NCBI GenBank assembly: GCA_000438355.1
Contig: FR901472.1
Location: 154 to 24,348 of the forward strand
Origin: Clostridium sp. CAG:273
Lineage (GTDB): Bacteria; Bacillota; Clostridia; TANB77; CAG-508
DNA: 24,195 nucleotides
Reading direction: 5' to 3'
In this document: positions 1-9,158 of the stretch, piece by piece
Position numbering within the stretch: position 1 is the first letter of the stretch
Layout of the letters: each line of letters begins with the position of its first letter
Notes under the pieces: generated by a model
The model's database searches: none
The model's input: the letters and a program-made list of their open reading frames with translations, nothing else
Told to the model about the DNA's origin: nothing
Translations under genes and position numbers: made by a program

Positions 1-48
1 AGTAAGTATTTTGATACTATTTGGAAGGAGCTTGATGTGCATGTATGA
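1..48 (+). CDS. C-terminal end of a probable ABC transporter ATPase (partial)
   Basis: Frame 1 is open from the window edge to TGA at 46-48 and encodes 15 residues (SKYFDTIWKELDVHV). SsuB/TauB-type ATPases often end in a short helix of this kind, and the gene sits directly upstream of, and overlapping, an SsuC-type permease, which is the usual gene order. The permease ribosome binding site (23-30) lies inside this tail, so the two genes are probably translationally coupled. No Walker or signature motif falls in the window, so the identification rests on context and on the overlap alone. Confidence 0.55.
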   Translation, partial: SKYFDTIWKELDVHV

Positions 49-841
49 GAAAAACATATCTGAAGAAAGAAAAAAATACTTAAGACAAATAAATAGAAAT
101 AAAGTTTTAATTGTGCTTACAAGATTAGCAATAGTAATATTATTTATTGCAGTGTGGGAAATCTTAGCAAATGTAGGTATAATAGACAGTTTTATTGCAA
201 GTAGCCCATCAAGAATATGGAATACATTTTTAAATTTATCTTCATCAGACTTAATGACACATGTGGGAATAACATGTTTAGAAACTTTAATAGGTTTTAC
301 TTTAGGTACATTACTTGGAATTGGAATTGCAATAGTACTATGGTGGTCAAAATTTTTATCTAGGGTATTAGAGCCATTTTTAGTTATATTAAATAGTTTG
401 CCAAAAGTTGCTTTGGGTCCAGTTATTATTATATGGGTAGGAGCTGGAATGCCAGCAATTATAACAATGGCACTTCTAATATCACTAATAGTAACAGTTA
501 TGGAGATTTTAAATGGATTTTTGGAAACAGATAAAGAAAAAATAAAAATGGCACAGACTTTTAATGCAAACAAATTACAGACGCTAATAAAAATTATAAT
601 ACCAGCAAATATACCAACATTTTTTAATTCTTTAAAAGTTAATATAGGATTATCACTAGTTGGTGTAATAACAGGAGAATTTTTAGTGTCAAAAGCAGGT
701 TTAGGCTATTTAATAGTTTATGGAGGCCAAGTATTCCAGTTGGATTTAGTTATGACAGGTGTAATAATTTTAGCTATAGTTGCAGCTGTTATGTATCAAG
801 CAGTAGTTATAACTGAAAAGATAGTTGTGAAAAGGGGTTGA
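41..841 (+). CDS. ABC transporter permease, SsuC/TauC type
   Basis: This is an integral membrane subunit of a nitrate/sulfonate/taurine-type ABC importer. The 266-residue protein (from ATG 41) has about six hydrophobic segments. The first, near residues 23-43 (LTRLAIVILFIAVWEILANV), is typical of SsuC N-termini. A cytoplasmic loop (KMAQTFNANKLQTLIKIIIP) takes the place of the EAA motif that contacts the ATPase. Start choice: GGAAGGAG at 23-30 is 10 nt before ATG 41 and 4 nt before ATG 35; a TTG at 11 precedes the ribosome binding site and is unlikely. The stop is 4 nt from the next gene, so ATPase, permease and binding protein form one operon. The substrate cannot be read from the sequence. 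Confidence 0.88.
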   Translation: MYEKNISEERKKYLRQINRNKVLIVLTRLAIVILFIAVWEILANVGIIDSFIASSPSRIWNTFLNLSSSDLMTHVGITCLETLIGFTLGTLLGIGIAIVLWWSKFLSRVLEPFLVILNSLPKVALGPVIIIWVGAGMPAIITMALLISLIVTVMEILNGFLETDKEKIKMAQTFNANKLQTLIKIIIPANIPTFFNSLKVNIGLSLVGVITGEFLVSKAGLGYLIVYGGQVFQLDLVMTGVIILAIVAAVMYQAVVITEKIVVKRG

Positions 842-845
842 GTTT

Positions 846-1862
846 TTGAAAAGGATATTAATAATTATTATAATTATTGCTGTTATTATTACGGGAGCGG
901 TAATATACAGCTTAAATAACAAAACAAATGATGAAACTTTAGAAAAAATTAATGTAAGTGAGGTTGCACGTTCTGTATTTTATGCACCTCAATATGTTGC
1001 TATAAACAAAGGATTTTTTGAAGAAGAGGGGATAAAGGTAGAACTTACAACAGGTCAAGGAGCAGATAAAGTAATGACAGCAGTATTAGCTGGGCAATGT
1101 GAAATAGGTTTTGCAGGTCCAGAAGCATCTATATATGTTTATAACGAAGGAAAAGAAGATTATGCAGAAGTATTTGCTCAATTAACTAAAAGAGATGGTT
1201 CATTTTTAGTAAGCAAAACAGATACAGACAATTTTAATTGGAGTGATTTAAAAGGTAAAACAGTAATACCTGGAAGAAAAGGTGGAGTTCCTTATATGAC
1301 ATTTGAATATGTGCTAAAACAAAATGGAGTAAATCCTAAAAAAGACACTAATTTAGATGATAGTATACAATTTGATTTAATGGCAGGAGCTTTTGCAGGA
1401 GGAAATGCAGAATATGTAACTTTATTTGAGCCTACTGCATCAATGACAGAAGACGCAGGAAAAGGGTATGTTGTAGTATCTATAGGAGAGGCATCAGGAG
1501 AAATTCCATATACAGCATATTTTGCTAAAAGGAGTTATATAAAAGAAAATGAAGATATTATACAAGGGTTTACTAATGCTGTATATAAAGGACAAATGTG
1601 GGTAAAGGAACATACTGCTGCAGAGATTGCAGAAGTAATACAAAATTTTTTCCCAGACACAAAATTAGAAATGCTAACTAGGTCTATTCAAAGTTATATG
1701 GATATAGATGCATGGAATGATACACCTGTATTAAAGGAAGAAGCATTTAATAGATTACAAACTGTTATGAAAGAAGCAGGAGAATTAGAAAAAGAGGCAC
1801 CATATAATCAAGTTGTAAATAATAAATATGCAGAAGAAACAATTAAAAATTACCAAAAATAG
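846..1862 (+). CDS. ABC transporter substrate-binding protein, NMT1/THI5/SsuA family
   Basis: This is the extracytoplasmic solute-binding protein of the importer encoded just upstream. It has 338 residues, near the family norm. An N-terminal Ile-rich membrane segment (residues 3-24) acts as signal or anchor. There is no lipobox cysteine, so it is probably held by an uncleaved segment or released rather than lipidated. The mature part starts with a typical pattern (YAPQYVAINKGFFEEEGIKVEL, residues 46-67), then GAxxVMTAVLAGQCEIGF and the hinge region LKGKTVIPGRKGG. It starts at TTG 846, preceded by AAGGGG (832-837) with 8 nt spacing. Plausible ligands are sulfonates, thiamine precursors or another small organic molecule; nothing here decides between them. 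Confidence 0.87.
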   Translation: MKRILIIIIIIAVIITGAVIYSLNNKTNDETLEKINVSEVARSVFYAPQYVAINKGFFEEEGIKVELTTGQGADKVMTAVLAGQCEIGFAGPEASIYVYNEGKEDYAEVFAQLTKRDGSFLVSKTDTDNFNWSDLKGKTVIPGRKGGVPYMTFEYVLKQNGVNPKKDTNLDDSIQFDLMAGAFAGGNAEYVTLFEPTASMTEDAGKGYVVVSIGEASGEIPYTAYFAKRSYIKENEDIIQGFTNAVYKGQMWVKEHTAAEIAEVIQNFFPDTKLEMLTRSIQSYMDIDAWNDTPVLKEEAFNRLQTVMKEAGELEKEAPYNQVVNNKYAEETIKNYQK

Positions 1863-2002
1863 CAAATTGTTGTCACAAAGACATATAAAAATAAGCTCAA
1901 AATGTCAAAAAGATGGCTATAAATAGCAATAATTACAATATTACAAACTATGGAAAAATATGCTGTTGTCAAAATTGAAAAAATATTAAAAATAAACAAT
2001 AG

Positions 2003-2052
2003 AAAATCTAAAACTTTTGAAAATCATTTTTTTAAAAGTTTTAGATTTTTTT
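2003..2052 (+). terminator. Rho-independent terminator after the ABC operon
   Basis: A 15-16 bp perfect inverted repeat (AAATCTAAAACTTTT at 2004-2018, AAAAGTTTTAGATTT at 2034-2048) with a 15-nt loop runs straight into a T tract ending at 2052. It lies 140 nt after the binding-protein stop codon and should end that transcript. Confidence 0.85.
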
Positions 2053-2454
2053 AGAAATGAAATCAGTATACAAATTAATAAAATATAGAAATATCAAGCG
2101 ATTAACAATAAAAAGAAACTAAATATATATTGAAAAACAATCTAAAAAATAAGAAAATAGAAAAAATCATTTTTGAAAAATGTTAAAAAATAAAATGAAA
2201 AGATGAAAAGTTGATAAATCCTTATATTTCAATACTTTGACACTAAAAAATGTTGAAATATAAAGGAAAAATGCAAATTGTAATATAATTGTAATAATTC
2301 TGTAATATTTCTAAAAAAACTTAAAAAATACTATAAATAAGAGACTTTGAAAAAAAGGATACATAATATTAAATTTATGACATATTGACAAAAACAAACG
2401 AAAACGCTGAAAAATAAGCAAAAACACCGTTCGAATTACATAAAAAATATGCGT
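2053..2454. other. AT-rich intergenic stretch upstream of nrdD
   Basis: No gene is supported here; frames carry only very short ORFs. The one structured element is an inverted repeat, CCTTATATTTCAA (2220-2232) with TTGAAATATAAAGG (2253-2266), pairing over 13 bp with one bulged base around a 20-nt loop. No T tract follows on either strand, so it is not a classical terminator. It could be an operator or an mRNA hairpin of a transcript starting further upstream. I searched by eye for the NrdR box pattern (ACAC..TATATA..GTGT) and did not find a convincing one. Confidence 0.5.
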
Positions 2455-2483
2455 TTGACATTATAAAAATACTGGATTAATAT
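2455..2483 (+). promoter_or_regulatory. Probable sigma-A promoter of nrdD
   Basis: TTGACA at 2455-2460 is followed after exactly 17 nt by TAATAT at 2478-2483. This is the best promoter match in the gap and would give a 5' untranslated region of about 160 nt before nrdD. Confidence 0.65.
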
Positions 2484-2652
2484 AGCATTACGAAAACAAA
2501 ACAAACTAAAATTAAAAAACAAAAATAGAAAATGTAAAAATAAAAACAAATGAATAAAAAATAAAAGTAAAAAATCAAAAAAGTAAGTTCAAAAACAAAA
2601 GATAATTTTTTAAAAAAGAGTAATATAAAAACATAACAAGGGGGAACAAAAA

Positions 2653-4845
2653 ATGCAAGTAGTAAAAAGAGATGGAAGGATAGTAGACTTTGACAAACAA
2701 AAAATATTAGCAGCTATAGAAAAAGCTAATGCTGAAGTAAAGCCAAGAGAAAGGGCAAACAAGGAAAATATTAAAGAAATAGTTGAATATATTACAGGAC
2801 TAGATAAAAAAAGAATTCTAGTAGAGGATATTCAAGATATTATAGAAGAAAAATTAATGGAATATGGAAAATATTTTTTGGCAAAAAAATATATTACATA
2901 TCGTTATACTAGAGAGTTAGTAAGAAAAGCAAATACAACAGACCAATCTATAAAAGAACTAATAGATGGAGAAAGTGAATATTGGAACAATGAAAATTCA
3001 AATAAAAATGCAAGAGTTGTAACAACTCAAAGAGATTACTTAGCAGGAATTACAAGTACAGATATTACTAGAAGATTTTTATTACCAAAAGATGTTGTAG
3101 AAGCACACGATGAAGGTATAATTCATTTTCATGATGCAGATTATTTTGCACAAAATGCATTAACAAACTGCGAATTAATTAATTTAGATGACATGTTACA
3201 AAATGGAACTATCATGAATGGAGTTATGATAGAAAAACCACATAGATTTTTAACAGCTATGACAATTGCAACACAAATAATTTTAGCAGTTACATCTTCT
3301 ACTTATGGTGGAGCAACAGTATCACTAACACACTTAGCTCCTTTTGTAAAAAGTAGTTATGATAGATATTACAAAAAATATCAAGACAGAGGATTGAGTG
3401 AAAAACAATGTAAAGAATATGCAGAACAAGACACTAAAAAGGAAGTATCAGATGGAGTACAAACATTTAATTATCAAGTAAACTCTATGACAAACACAAA
3501 TGGACAAGCTCCATTCCTATCTGTTTGTATGTATTTAGGAGAAACAAAAGAATACAAAAAAGAACTTGCAATGATAATAGAAGAATTCTTAAAACAAAGA
3601 ATGGAAGGATTTAAAAACGAAAAAGGAGTTTATATTACTCCAGCATTCCCTAAGTTATTATATGTATTAGAAGAAGACAACATTGTAGAAGGCAGACCAT
3701 ATTACTACTTAACAGAACTTGCAGCCAAATGTACTGCTAAAAGAATGGTACCAGATTATATTTCAGAAAAGAAGATGTTAGAATTAAAAATAGACAAAAA
3801 TGGTAATGGAAATTGCTATCCTTGTATGGGATGCCGTTCATTCTTAACACCATATGTTGATGAAAAAACAAATAAACCTAAATATTATGGAAGATTTAAT
3901 CAAGGCGTTGTAACAATAAACTTAGTAGATGTAGCATTATCATCAGAAAAAGACATGGACAAGTTCTGGAAAATATTTGATGAAAGACTAGAACTATGTC
4001 ACAAAGCACTACAAGTAAGACATGAAAGACTAAGCAAAGTAACAAGTGATGTAGCACCTATATTATGGCAAAATGGCGCATTAGCAAGATTAAAGAAAGG
4101 CGAAAGTATCCATTCATTATTACACGGAGGATATTCAACAATATCTCTAGGATATGCTGGACTATATGAGTGTGTAAAATATATGACAGATCACAGTCAT
4201 ACAGACAATGGAGAAGGAAAAGACTTTGGAGTTCAAGTAATGCAAAAATTAAATGATAAATGTAAAGAATGGAAAGCAGTAGAAGATATAGATTATAGCG
4301 TTTATGGAACACCAATAGAGTCTACAACATATAAATTTTCAAAATGCTTAAAGAAAAGATTTGGAGTAATAGAAGGAATAACAGATAGAGATTATATAAC
4401 AAACTCTTACCATATTCCTGTATTTGAAGAAATTGATGCATTTTCTAAATTAAGTATAGAAAGCCAATTCCAACAATTAAGCCCAGGAGGAGCAATTTCT
4501 TATGTAGAAACACCAAACCTACAAAATAATATAGAAGCTGTATTACAAATTATTAGATTTATTTATGACAATATTATGTATGCAGAATTAAATACAAAAT
4601 CAGATTATTGCCAAGAATGCGGATTTGATGGAGAAATTTTAATAGATGATAATTTAGAATGGTATTGTCCAAACTGTGGAAACAGAAATCATGATACATT
4701 AAATGTAGCAAGAAGAACATGTGGATACATAGGAAGCCAATTCTGGAATAAAGGAAGAACACAAGAAATAAAAGAAAGAGTGCTTCATATAGATAATAAA
4801 GATGCAGAGATGCCAAAGAGAGAAAAAACAAAAGCTGCTGTTTAA
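2653..4845 (+). CDS. nrdD: Anaerobic (class III) ribonucleoside-triphosphate reductase
   Basis: This oxygen-sensitive glycyl radical enzyme reduces ribonucleoside triphosphates to deoxyribonucleotides for DNA synthesis under anaerobiosis. The 730-residue protein opens with an ATP-cone allosteric domain (about residues 1-92, starting MQVVKRDGRIVDFDKQKI). The barrel follows, with the conserved NCELINL segment (Cys173) and a CYPCMGCRS cluster (Cys388, Cys391, Cys394); the MGCRS cysteine matches the thiyl-radical position of the family. Near the C-terminus a CxxC...CxxC zinc ribbon (Cys653, 656, 672, 675) precedes RRTCGYIG, whose Gly691 is the radical site. All key residues are present. AAGGGGG at 2638-2644 lies 8 nt before ATG 2653. 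nrdG follows 181 nt downstream. Confidence 0.97.
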   Translation: MQVVKRDGRIVDFDKQKILAAIEKANAEVKPRERANKENIKEIVEYITGLDKKRILVEDIQDIIEEKLMEYGKYFLAKKYITYRYTRELVRKANTTDQSIKELIDGESEYWNNENSNKNARVVTTQRDYLAGITSTDITRRFLLPKDVVEAHDEGIIHFHDADYFAQNALTNCELINLDDMLQNGTIMNGVMIEKPHRFLTAMTIATQIILAVTSSTYGGATVSLTHLAPFVKSSYDRYYKKYQDRGLSEKQCKEYAEQDTKKEVSDGVQTFNYQVNSMTNTNGQAPFLSVCMYLGETKEYKKELAMIIEEFLKQRMEGFKNEKGVYITPAFPKLLYVLEEDNIVEGRPYYYLTELAAKCTAKRMVPDYISEKKMLELKIDKNGNGNCYPCMGCRSFLTPYVDEKTNKPKYYGRFNQGVVTINLVDVALSSEKDMDKFWKIFDERLELCHKALQVRHERLSKVTSDVAPILWQNGALARLKKGESIHSLLHGGYSTISLGYAGLYECVKYMTDHSHTDNGEGKDFGVQVMQKLNDKCKEWKAVEDIDYSVYGTPIESTTYKFSKCLKKRFGVIEGITDRDYITNSYHIPVFEEIDAFSKLSIESQFQQLSPGGAISYVETPNLQNNIEAVLQIIRFIYDNIMYAELNTKSDYCQECGFDGEILIDDNLEWYCPNCGNRNHDTLNVARRTCGYIGSQFWNKGRTQEIKERVLHIDNKDAEMPKREKTKAAV

Positions 4846-4881
4846 AATTTAAAAAAATATAAAATGCATATAAAAAAATAA

Positions 4882-4926
4882 ATGTATACAGATATAGTGA
4901 TATAAATTTATTATATTTGTATACAT
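4882..4926 (+). promoter_or_regulatory. Stem-loop between nrdD and nrdG
   Basis: ATGTATACAGATATA (4882-4896) pairs with TATATTTGTATACAT (4912-4926), 15 bp with one G-U, around a 15-nt loop. The next T run comes only about 15 nt later, so it is a poor terminator. It may stabilise the 3' end of nrdD mRNA or lower transcription into nrdG. No consensus promoter is obvious between it and nrdG. Confidence 0.45.
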
Positions 4927-5026
4927 AAAATAATTTTCTTCGTTTTTTAAAATATAAAAGAAAGAATATATTTATAAAACTTATATTAATAAATCTTGTA
5001 AATATATTATATGAGGTGCTAGTAAA

Positions 5027-5524
5027 ATGAGATATAATAAAGTTAGAAAAATGGATATTTCAAATGGACCAGGGGTTAGAGTATCTATATTTATGCAAGG
5101 TTGTACTTTTCATTGTAAAAACTGTTTTAATCCAGAAACACATGACTTTATGGGTGGAGAAGAGTTTACAGAAGATACAATAGACCAAGTTTTAAAATTA
5201 TGTGAAAATGCAAATATAGAAGGGCTATCTATATTAGGCGGAGAACCAATGCATCCAATGAATATTGAAGGAACAACAGAGCTTGCTAAAAAATTTAAAG
5301 AAAAATTTCCAAATAAAAACTTATGGGTATGGACAGGTTTTTTATTTGACAGAGATTTACAAAATAAAGAAGTATTAAAATATATAGATGTTTTAGTTGA
5401 TGGTCAATATGTAGACGAATTAAGAGATCCAAGATTAAAATACAATGGTTCTTCAAATCAAAGAGTTATAGATGTACAAAATAGTGTAAAACAAGGAAAA
5501 GTAATATTTTATAAAGATAAATAA
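5027..5524 (+). CDS. nrdG: Anaerobic ribonucleotide reductase activating protein (radical SAM)
   Basis: NrdG uses S-adenosylmethionine and a [4Fe-4S] cluster to abstract a hydrogen from the C-terminal glycine of NrdD, creating the glycyl radical. The cluster motif is Cys26-x3-Cys30-x2-Cys33 (GCTFHCKNCFNP), followed by the SAM-binding GGEP motif (LGGEPMHPMN). With 165 residues it is close to the family length of about 155-170. GAGGTG at 5013-5018 lies 8 nt before ATG 5027. Its place just after nrdD matches its partner role. Confidence 0.97.
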   Translation: MRYNKVRKMDISNGPGVRVSIFMQGCTFHCKNCFNPETHDFMGGEEFTEDTIDQVLKLCENANIEGLSILGGEPMHPMNIEGTTELAKKFKEKFPNKNLWVWTGFLFDRDLQNKEVLKYIDVLVDGQYVDELRDPRLKYNGSSNQRVIDVQNSVKQGKVIFYKDK

Positions 5525-5641
5525 AATATAAATACATTAGGGTTTATGTAAGATTAAATTCAATTTACTATTTGCTTTTACTTTTTCACTTGACTATTTT
5601 TAGAAAAATATAAATTCAGAAAATTAAATTTTTTAGAAATA

Positions 5642-5670
5642 TTGACAAATTTAACCAAGATTAGTATAAT
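5642..5670 (+). promoter_or_regulatory. Consensus sigma-A promoter of rpsU
   Basis: TTGACA at 5642-5647, a 17-nt spacer, and TATAAT at 5665-5670 make a perfect consensus promoter, as expected for a highly expressed ribosomal protein gene. The leader of about 80 nt carries a small ACAC/GTGT hairpin just before a strong GAAGGGAGGGG ribosome binding site (5743-5753). Confidence 0.9.
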
Positions 5671-5758
5671 TAAATGCATGAGCATAAATATGTAAGTTTA
5701 ATGTTCATAAAAGAAAATCCCACACGTAAGAGTGTAATTACTGAAGGGAGGGGAAATT

Positions 5759-5929
5759 ATGTCAGAAGTTAAAGTTAATAATGGGAATATAGAGGATGCC
5801 TTAAAAAGATTTAAAAGACAATGTGCTAGAAATGGAGTTCTTCAAGAAGTTAGAAAAAGAGAACACTATGAAAAGCCAAGTGTAAAAAGAAAGAAAAAAT
5901 CAGAGGCAGCTAGAAAAAGAAAATTTTAA
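5759..5929 (+). CDS. rpsU: 30S ribosomal protein bS21
   Basis: A 56-residue, very basic protein of the small ribosomal subunit. The start reads MSEVKVNNGNIEDALKRFKR and continues QCARNGVLQEVRKREHYEKPS before a Lys/Arg-rich tail ending ARKRKF. This is the bS21 pattern (ALKRFKR, then G.L.E.RKREHYEKPS, then a basic tail) at full family length. ATG 5759 follows the G-rich ribosome binding site at 5743-5753 by 5 nt. It is transcribed alone, between its own promoter and terminator. Confidence 0.97.
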   Translation: MSEVKVNNGNIEDALKRFKRQCARNGVLQEVRKREHYEKPSVKRKKKSEAARKRKF

Positions 5930-5948
5930 TTAATAGTTACATATATTT

Positions 5949-5990
5949 AGGCGTTTTTCAAAATTATTTGAAAGCGCCTTTTAATTTTTT
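5949..5990 (+). terminator. Rho-independent terminator of rpsU
   Basis: AGGCGTTTTTCAAA (5949-5962) pairs with TTTGAAAGCGCCT (from about 5967 to 5979, one bulge), followed by a T-rich tract to 5990. It starts 20 nt after the rpsU stop. Confidence 0.85.
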
Positions 5991-6367
5991 AATACGGATT
6001 AAAATTTATAAATAGGAAATATATATTATTTAGATTATATAGTCATATAAAAGATAAAAAATAAAAGAAAATAATCCACTTAATGTATATAAATTGTGAA
6101 TTATATGTGTTATTTAATATTAAAAATGTGTAAATACATTAAATTGAAAAAATAAATAATATTTAATGCGATTTAACATAATTTTTACTATAAAATAAAC
6201 TCATAAATTATATAAATAAATTTATATAAAGTGTATAAAATTTCCAAAAATGTATTATAATAAGAAAAGCAATAAAATCTAAAAGAAAAATAAATAATTA
6301 TTACTATAAAATAACTTGTAATTCTAAAATAGAAAGGCAAGAATATAAAAGAAAGGAATGAAAAAAT
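5991..6367. other. AT-rich intergenic stretch before the M16 genes
   Basis: I see no gene here. A 9-bp inverted repeat (TTAATGTAT near 6081, ATACATTAA near 6134) is too weak to interpret. TATAAT at 6256-6261 has no convincing -35 at 17 nt. The promoter of the M16 operon must lie in this stretch but cannot be pinned down by eye. Confidence 0.4.
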
Positions 6368-7618
6368 ATGGAAGGAATAAAAATTCATAAAATAGAAACA
6401 AATCAATTTAAAACAAACTTATATGCAGTTTTTTTAGCAACTCCATTAAAAAGAGAAAATGTTACTAAAGATGCTTTAATTGCAGCTGTTTTAAGAAGAG
6501 GGACAAAAAATATAATATCTCAGGACAAAATTAGCAAAGAACTAGAAGAGATGTATGGAGCAAGTTTCGACTGTGGAATAGAAAAAACAGGAGATAATCA
6601 TATTATAAAGTTTTATTTAGAAGCTTTAAATGAGGAATTTTTACCAGAAAAAGAAGAACTCACGCAAAAATGCATAAACATTTTGTTAGATATAGTAACA
6701 AATCCTTTTGTAGAAAATAATGGGTTTAAACAAGAATATGTAGATGGTGAAAAAGAAAACTTAAAGCAAATTATAAATGGAAAAATAGATAATAAAGCAA
6801 GGTATTCATTAGACAGATGTATAGAAGAAATATTTAAAGGAGAGCCATATGGATTATATAAATATGGATATGTAGAAGATTTGGAAAAAATAACTCCTCA
6901 AAATCTTTATGAATATTATAAAGAATTAATAAAAAATTGTAAAATAGATATCTACTATTCTGGAATATTTGATAATGATAATACGGAAAAAATTATAGAA
7001 AAAAGATTACAAGAAAATAATATAGAACCAAGAAATGCCAAATATGTAATAAATAATGAAATGACAGAAAAAAAGCAGAAATCAGAGACTAAAACAGTAG
7101 AAGAAAGCATGGATGTAACACAAGGAAAATTGGTATTAGGCTTACAAATAGATGACAATAATAAAAACTCAAGATTTGCAGCATCAGTATATAATGCTAT
7201 ATTGGGAGGCGGAGCAAATTCTAAGTTGTTCCAAAATGTAAGAGAAAAAAATAGCTTAGCATATACTGCAAGTTCTAGTTATATAAGAACAAAAAATGTT
7301 ATATTAGTTCATTGCGGTATAGACATAGAAAAATATGAAAAGGCTTTAGAAACCATAAAAGAACAAATTGAAGATATGAAAAAAGGAAATTTCACAGATA
7401 AAGATATAGAAGATGCAAAAAAATTAATAATATCAAGTGTTAAAAGTATTTCTGCAGAACAGGATACAGAAATAACATATGATTATGGACAAGAATTATC
7501 TAATGAACATACAACAATAAAAGATTACCAACAAAATATAGAACAAGTTAAAAGAGAACAAATTGTAGACATAGCAAATAAAATTAATATTAATACAATT
7601 TATTTTTTGAAAAACTAA
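6368..7618 (+). CDS. ymfF: M16 peptidase-family protein lacking the zinc motif (YmfF-like)
   Basis: The 416-residue protein has the two-domain M16B fold pattern. The N-terminal half contains the region that would carry HxxEH, but no such motif is present. The C-terminal half keeps the conserved GGGANSKLFQNVREKNSLAY segment, whose Arg and Tyr contact substrate in M16 enzymes. Firmicutes commonly encode an inactive/active M16 pair side by side (YmfF and YmfH in Bacillus), and here the catalytic partner begins 63 nt downstream. The inactive subunit probably forms a heterodimeric clamp with it. AAAGGA at 6352-6357 precedes ATG 6368 by 10 nt. The substrate is unknown; related pairs act in peptide or bacteriocin processing. 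Confidence 0.85.
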   Translation: MEGIKIHKIETNQFKTNLYAVFLATPLKRENVTKDALIAAVLRRGTKNIISQDKISKELEEMYGASFDCGIEKTGDNHIIKFYLEALNEEFLPEKEELTQKCINILLDIVTNPFVENNGFKQEYVDGEKENLKQIINGKIDNKARYSLDRCIEEIFKGEPYGLYKYGYVEDLEKITPQNLYEYYKELIKNCKIDIYYSGIFDNDNTEKIIEKRLQENNIEPRNAKYVINNEMTEKKQKSETKTVEESMDVTQGKLVLGLQIDDNNKNSRFAASVYNAILGGGANSKLFQNVREKNSLAYTASSSYIRTKNVILVHCGIDIEKYEKALETIKEQIEDMKKGNFTDKDIEDAKKLIISSVKSISAEQDTEITYDYGQELSNEHTTIKDYQQNIEQVKREQIVDIANKININTIYFLKN

Positions 7619-7681
7619 TAATAGATAAAAAATGGATATAAAAACAAAATATAAATTAATTGTACAGAAAGGAGAATGTGA

Positions 7682-8972
7682 ATGAAAATAATAGAAAGCT
7701 CAAAGATAAGAGAAAAAGCATATATAGAAAAATTAGAAAATGGAATGGATATTATAATAATTCCTAAAAAAAATGCTATAAAAAAATATATAATATGGGG
7801 AACACACTTTGGCTCTATAGATAATCATTTTATAATGCCAAATACAGGAGAAGAGGTATATATTCCAGATGGAGTAGCGCATTTTTTAGAGCATAAAATG
7901 TTTGAACAACCTAATGGAACTAATAGTCTAGACACATTAATGGCGCTAGGAATAGATGCAAATGCATATACAACAAATGACCATACAGCATATTTGTTTG
8001 AATGTACAGATAATTTCTATGAAGGTTTGGATGAACTAATGGATTATGTACAACATCCATATTTTACAGAAGAAAATGTAGAAAAGGAAAAAGGTATAAT
8101 TGGTCAAGAAATTGGGATGTATGATGATGACCCAGGTTGGCAACTTTATATGAATGCAATGGATTGCATGTATAAAGAAAATCCAATAAAAATAGATATA
8201 GCAGGAACAGTAGAGTCAATAAGTAAAATAACACCAGATGTGTTATACAAATGTTATAATACATTTTATAATCCTGCAAATATGACAATGGTAGTTTGTG
8301 GAGATTTTGAGCCAGAAAAATTATTAGAAGAAATAAAGAAAAGATTAATAAAAAAAGAAAATCAAGGTGAAAGAAAATCAAGGTGAGATAAAAAGAATAT
8401 ATGCAAAAGAAGAAAGAGGAATTAACCAAAAAGAAAAAGAAGTTAGCATGGAATTAAGTAATCCTCTATTTCTTATTGCATATAAAGACAATGTAGAAAA
8501 TAAAGAGAACTTTGTAAAAAGACATATAGCAATTGAAATTTTACTAAATATGATAATAGGTAAGAGTTCCGAATTATACAAAAGACTATATGAAGAAAAT
8601 ATTTTACTGAACGAGCCAAGTTTTGACTATGAATTTAGCGATGAATATGCACATATTACAATATCTGGACAATCGAGAAATCCAAGAAAGATATATGAAG
8701 AATTAACAAAACAAGTAAAATTATATATTGAAAATGGACTAGATAACGAACATTTTACTAGAATTAAAAAGAAAATATATGGGGATTATGCTATAGAATA
8801 CAATAGTGTTGCAGATATTGCTAGAATGTTTTTAGCAGATAAAATGAAAGGAATAAATAGTTTTGACTATATAGAAGAATTTAATACAGTAACTAAAGAA
8901 TATACAGAAAGTATTCTAAAAGAAGTATTTATTGAAAAAAATGAAATATTATCAATTATAAATCCAAAATAA
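7682..8972 (+). pseudogene. ymfH: M16 zinc peptidase (YmfH-like), frameshifted at the domain linker
   Basis: The first frame (7682-8386) encodes 234 residues with the inverted zinc motif His67-Phe-Leu-Glu70-His71 (VAHFLEHKMFEQ) and the third ligand near Glu143 (KGIIGQEIGMY). The second frame (to 8972) encodes the C-terminal M16 domain. The break is a perfect 16-bp tandem duplication at 8355-8386. Deleting one copy restores one 424-residue ORF (ENQGEIKRIYAKEERG across the join), the normal YmfH length. As the break falls in the linker, the two halves might still fold and pair; a GTG at 8367 could start the second half, but it has no good ribosome binding site. It may be a real mutation, a reversible slippage site or an assembly artefact. 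AAAGGAG precedes ATG 7682. Confidence 0.85.
8355..8386 (+). repeat. 16-bp perfect tandem duplication
   Basis: The unit AAGAAAATCAAGGTGA occurs at 8355-8370 and again, without a gap, at 8371-8386. Because 16 is not a multiple of three, the second copy throws the M16 gene out of frame and the TGA at its end becomes the stop codon. Confidence 0.97.
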
Positions 8973-9158
8973 GTTCCTTTCAAAAATTTTATAGAAGGGA
9001 ATATGACTATTAACTTTGTAAATATCAACTTATAAAAAAATATAAAATAAAATGTTATAAATAATAAAGCAAAAAAATAAAATATGATAAATAAGTGAAA
9101 AATATTTAAGTTGAATAAGTATTGCAAAGAAAAAAGATAGGCATATAAAGTTATTAAG

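Noticed and set aside
8371..8390. Release-factor-2-like programmed +1 frameshift at AGG TGA in the M16 gene
   Set aside because: The perfect 16-bp tandem duplication explains the break fully, there is no CUU slip codon, and the nearest Shine-Dalgarno-like AAGG is not at the spacing known for prfB.
8974..9001. Small hairpin TTCCTTTC/GAAGGGAA after the M16 gene as a terminator
   Set aside because: Only 8 bp with a G-U and no T tract on the downstream side.
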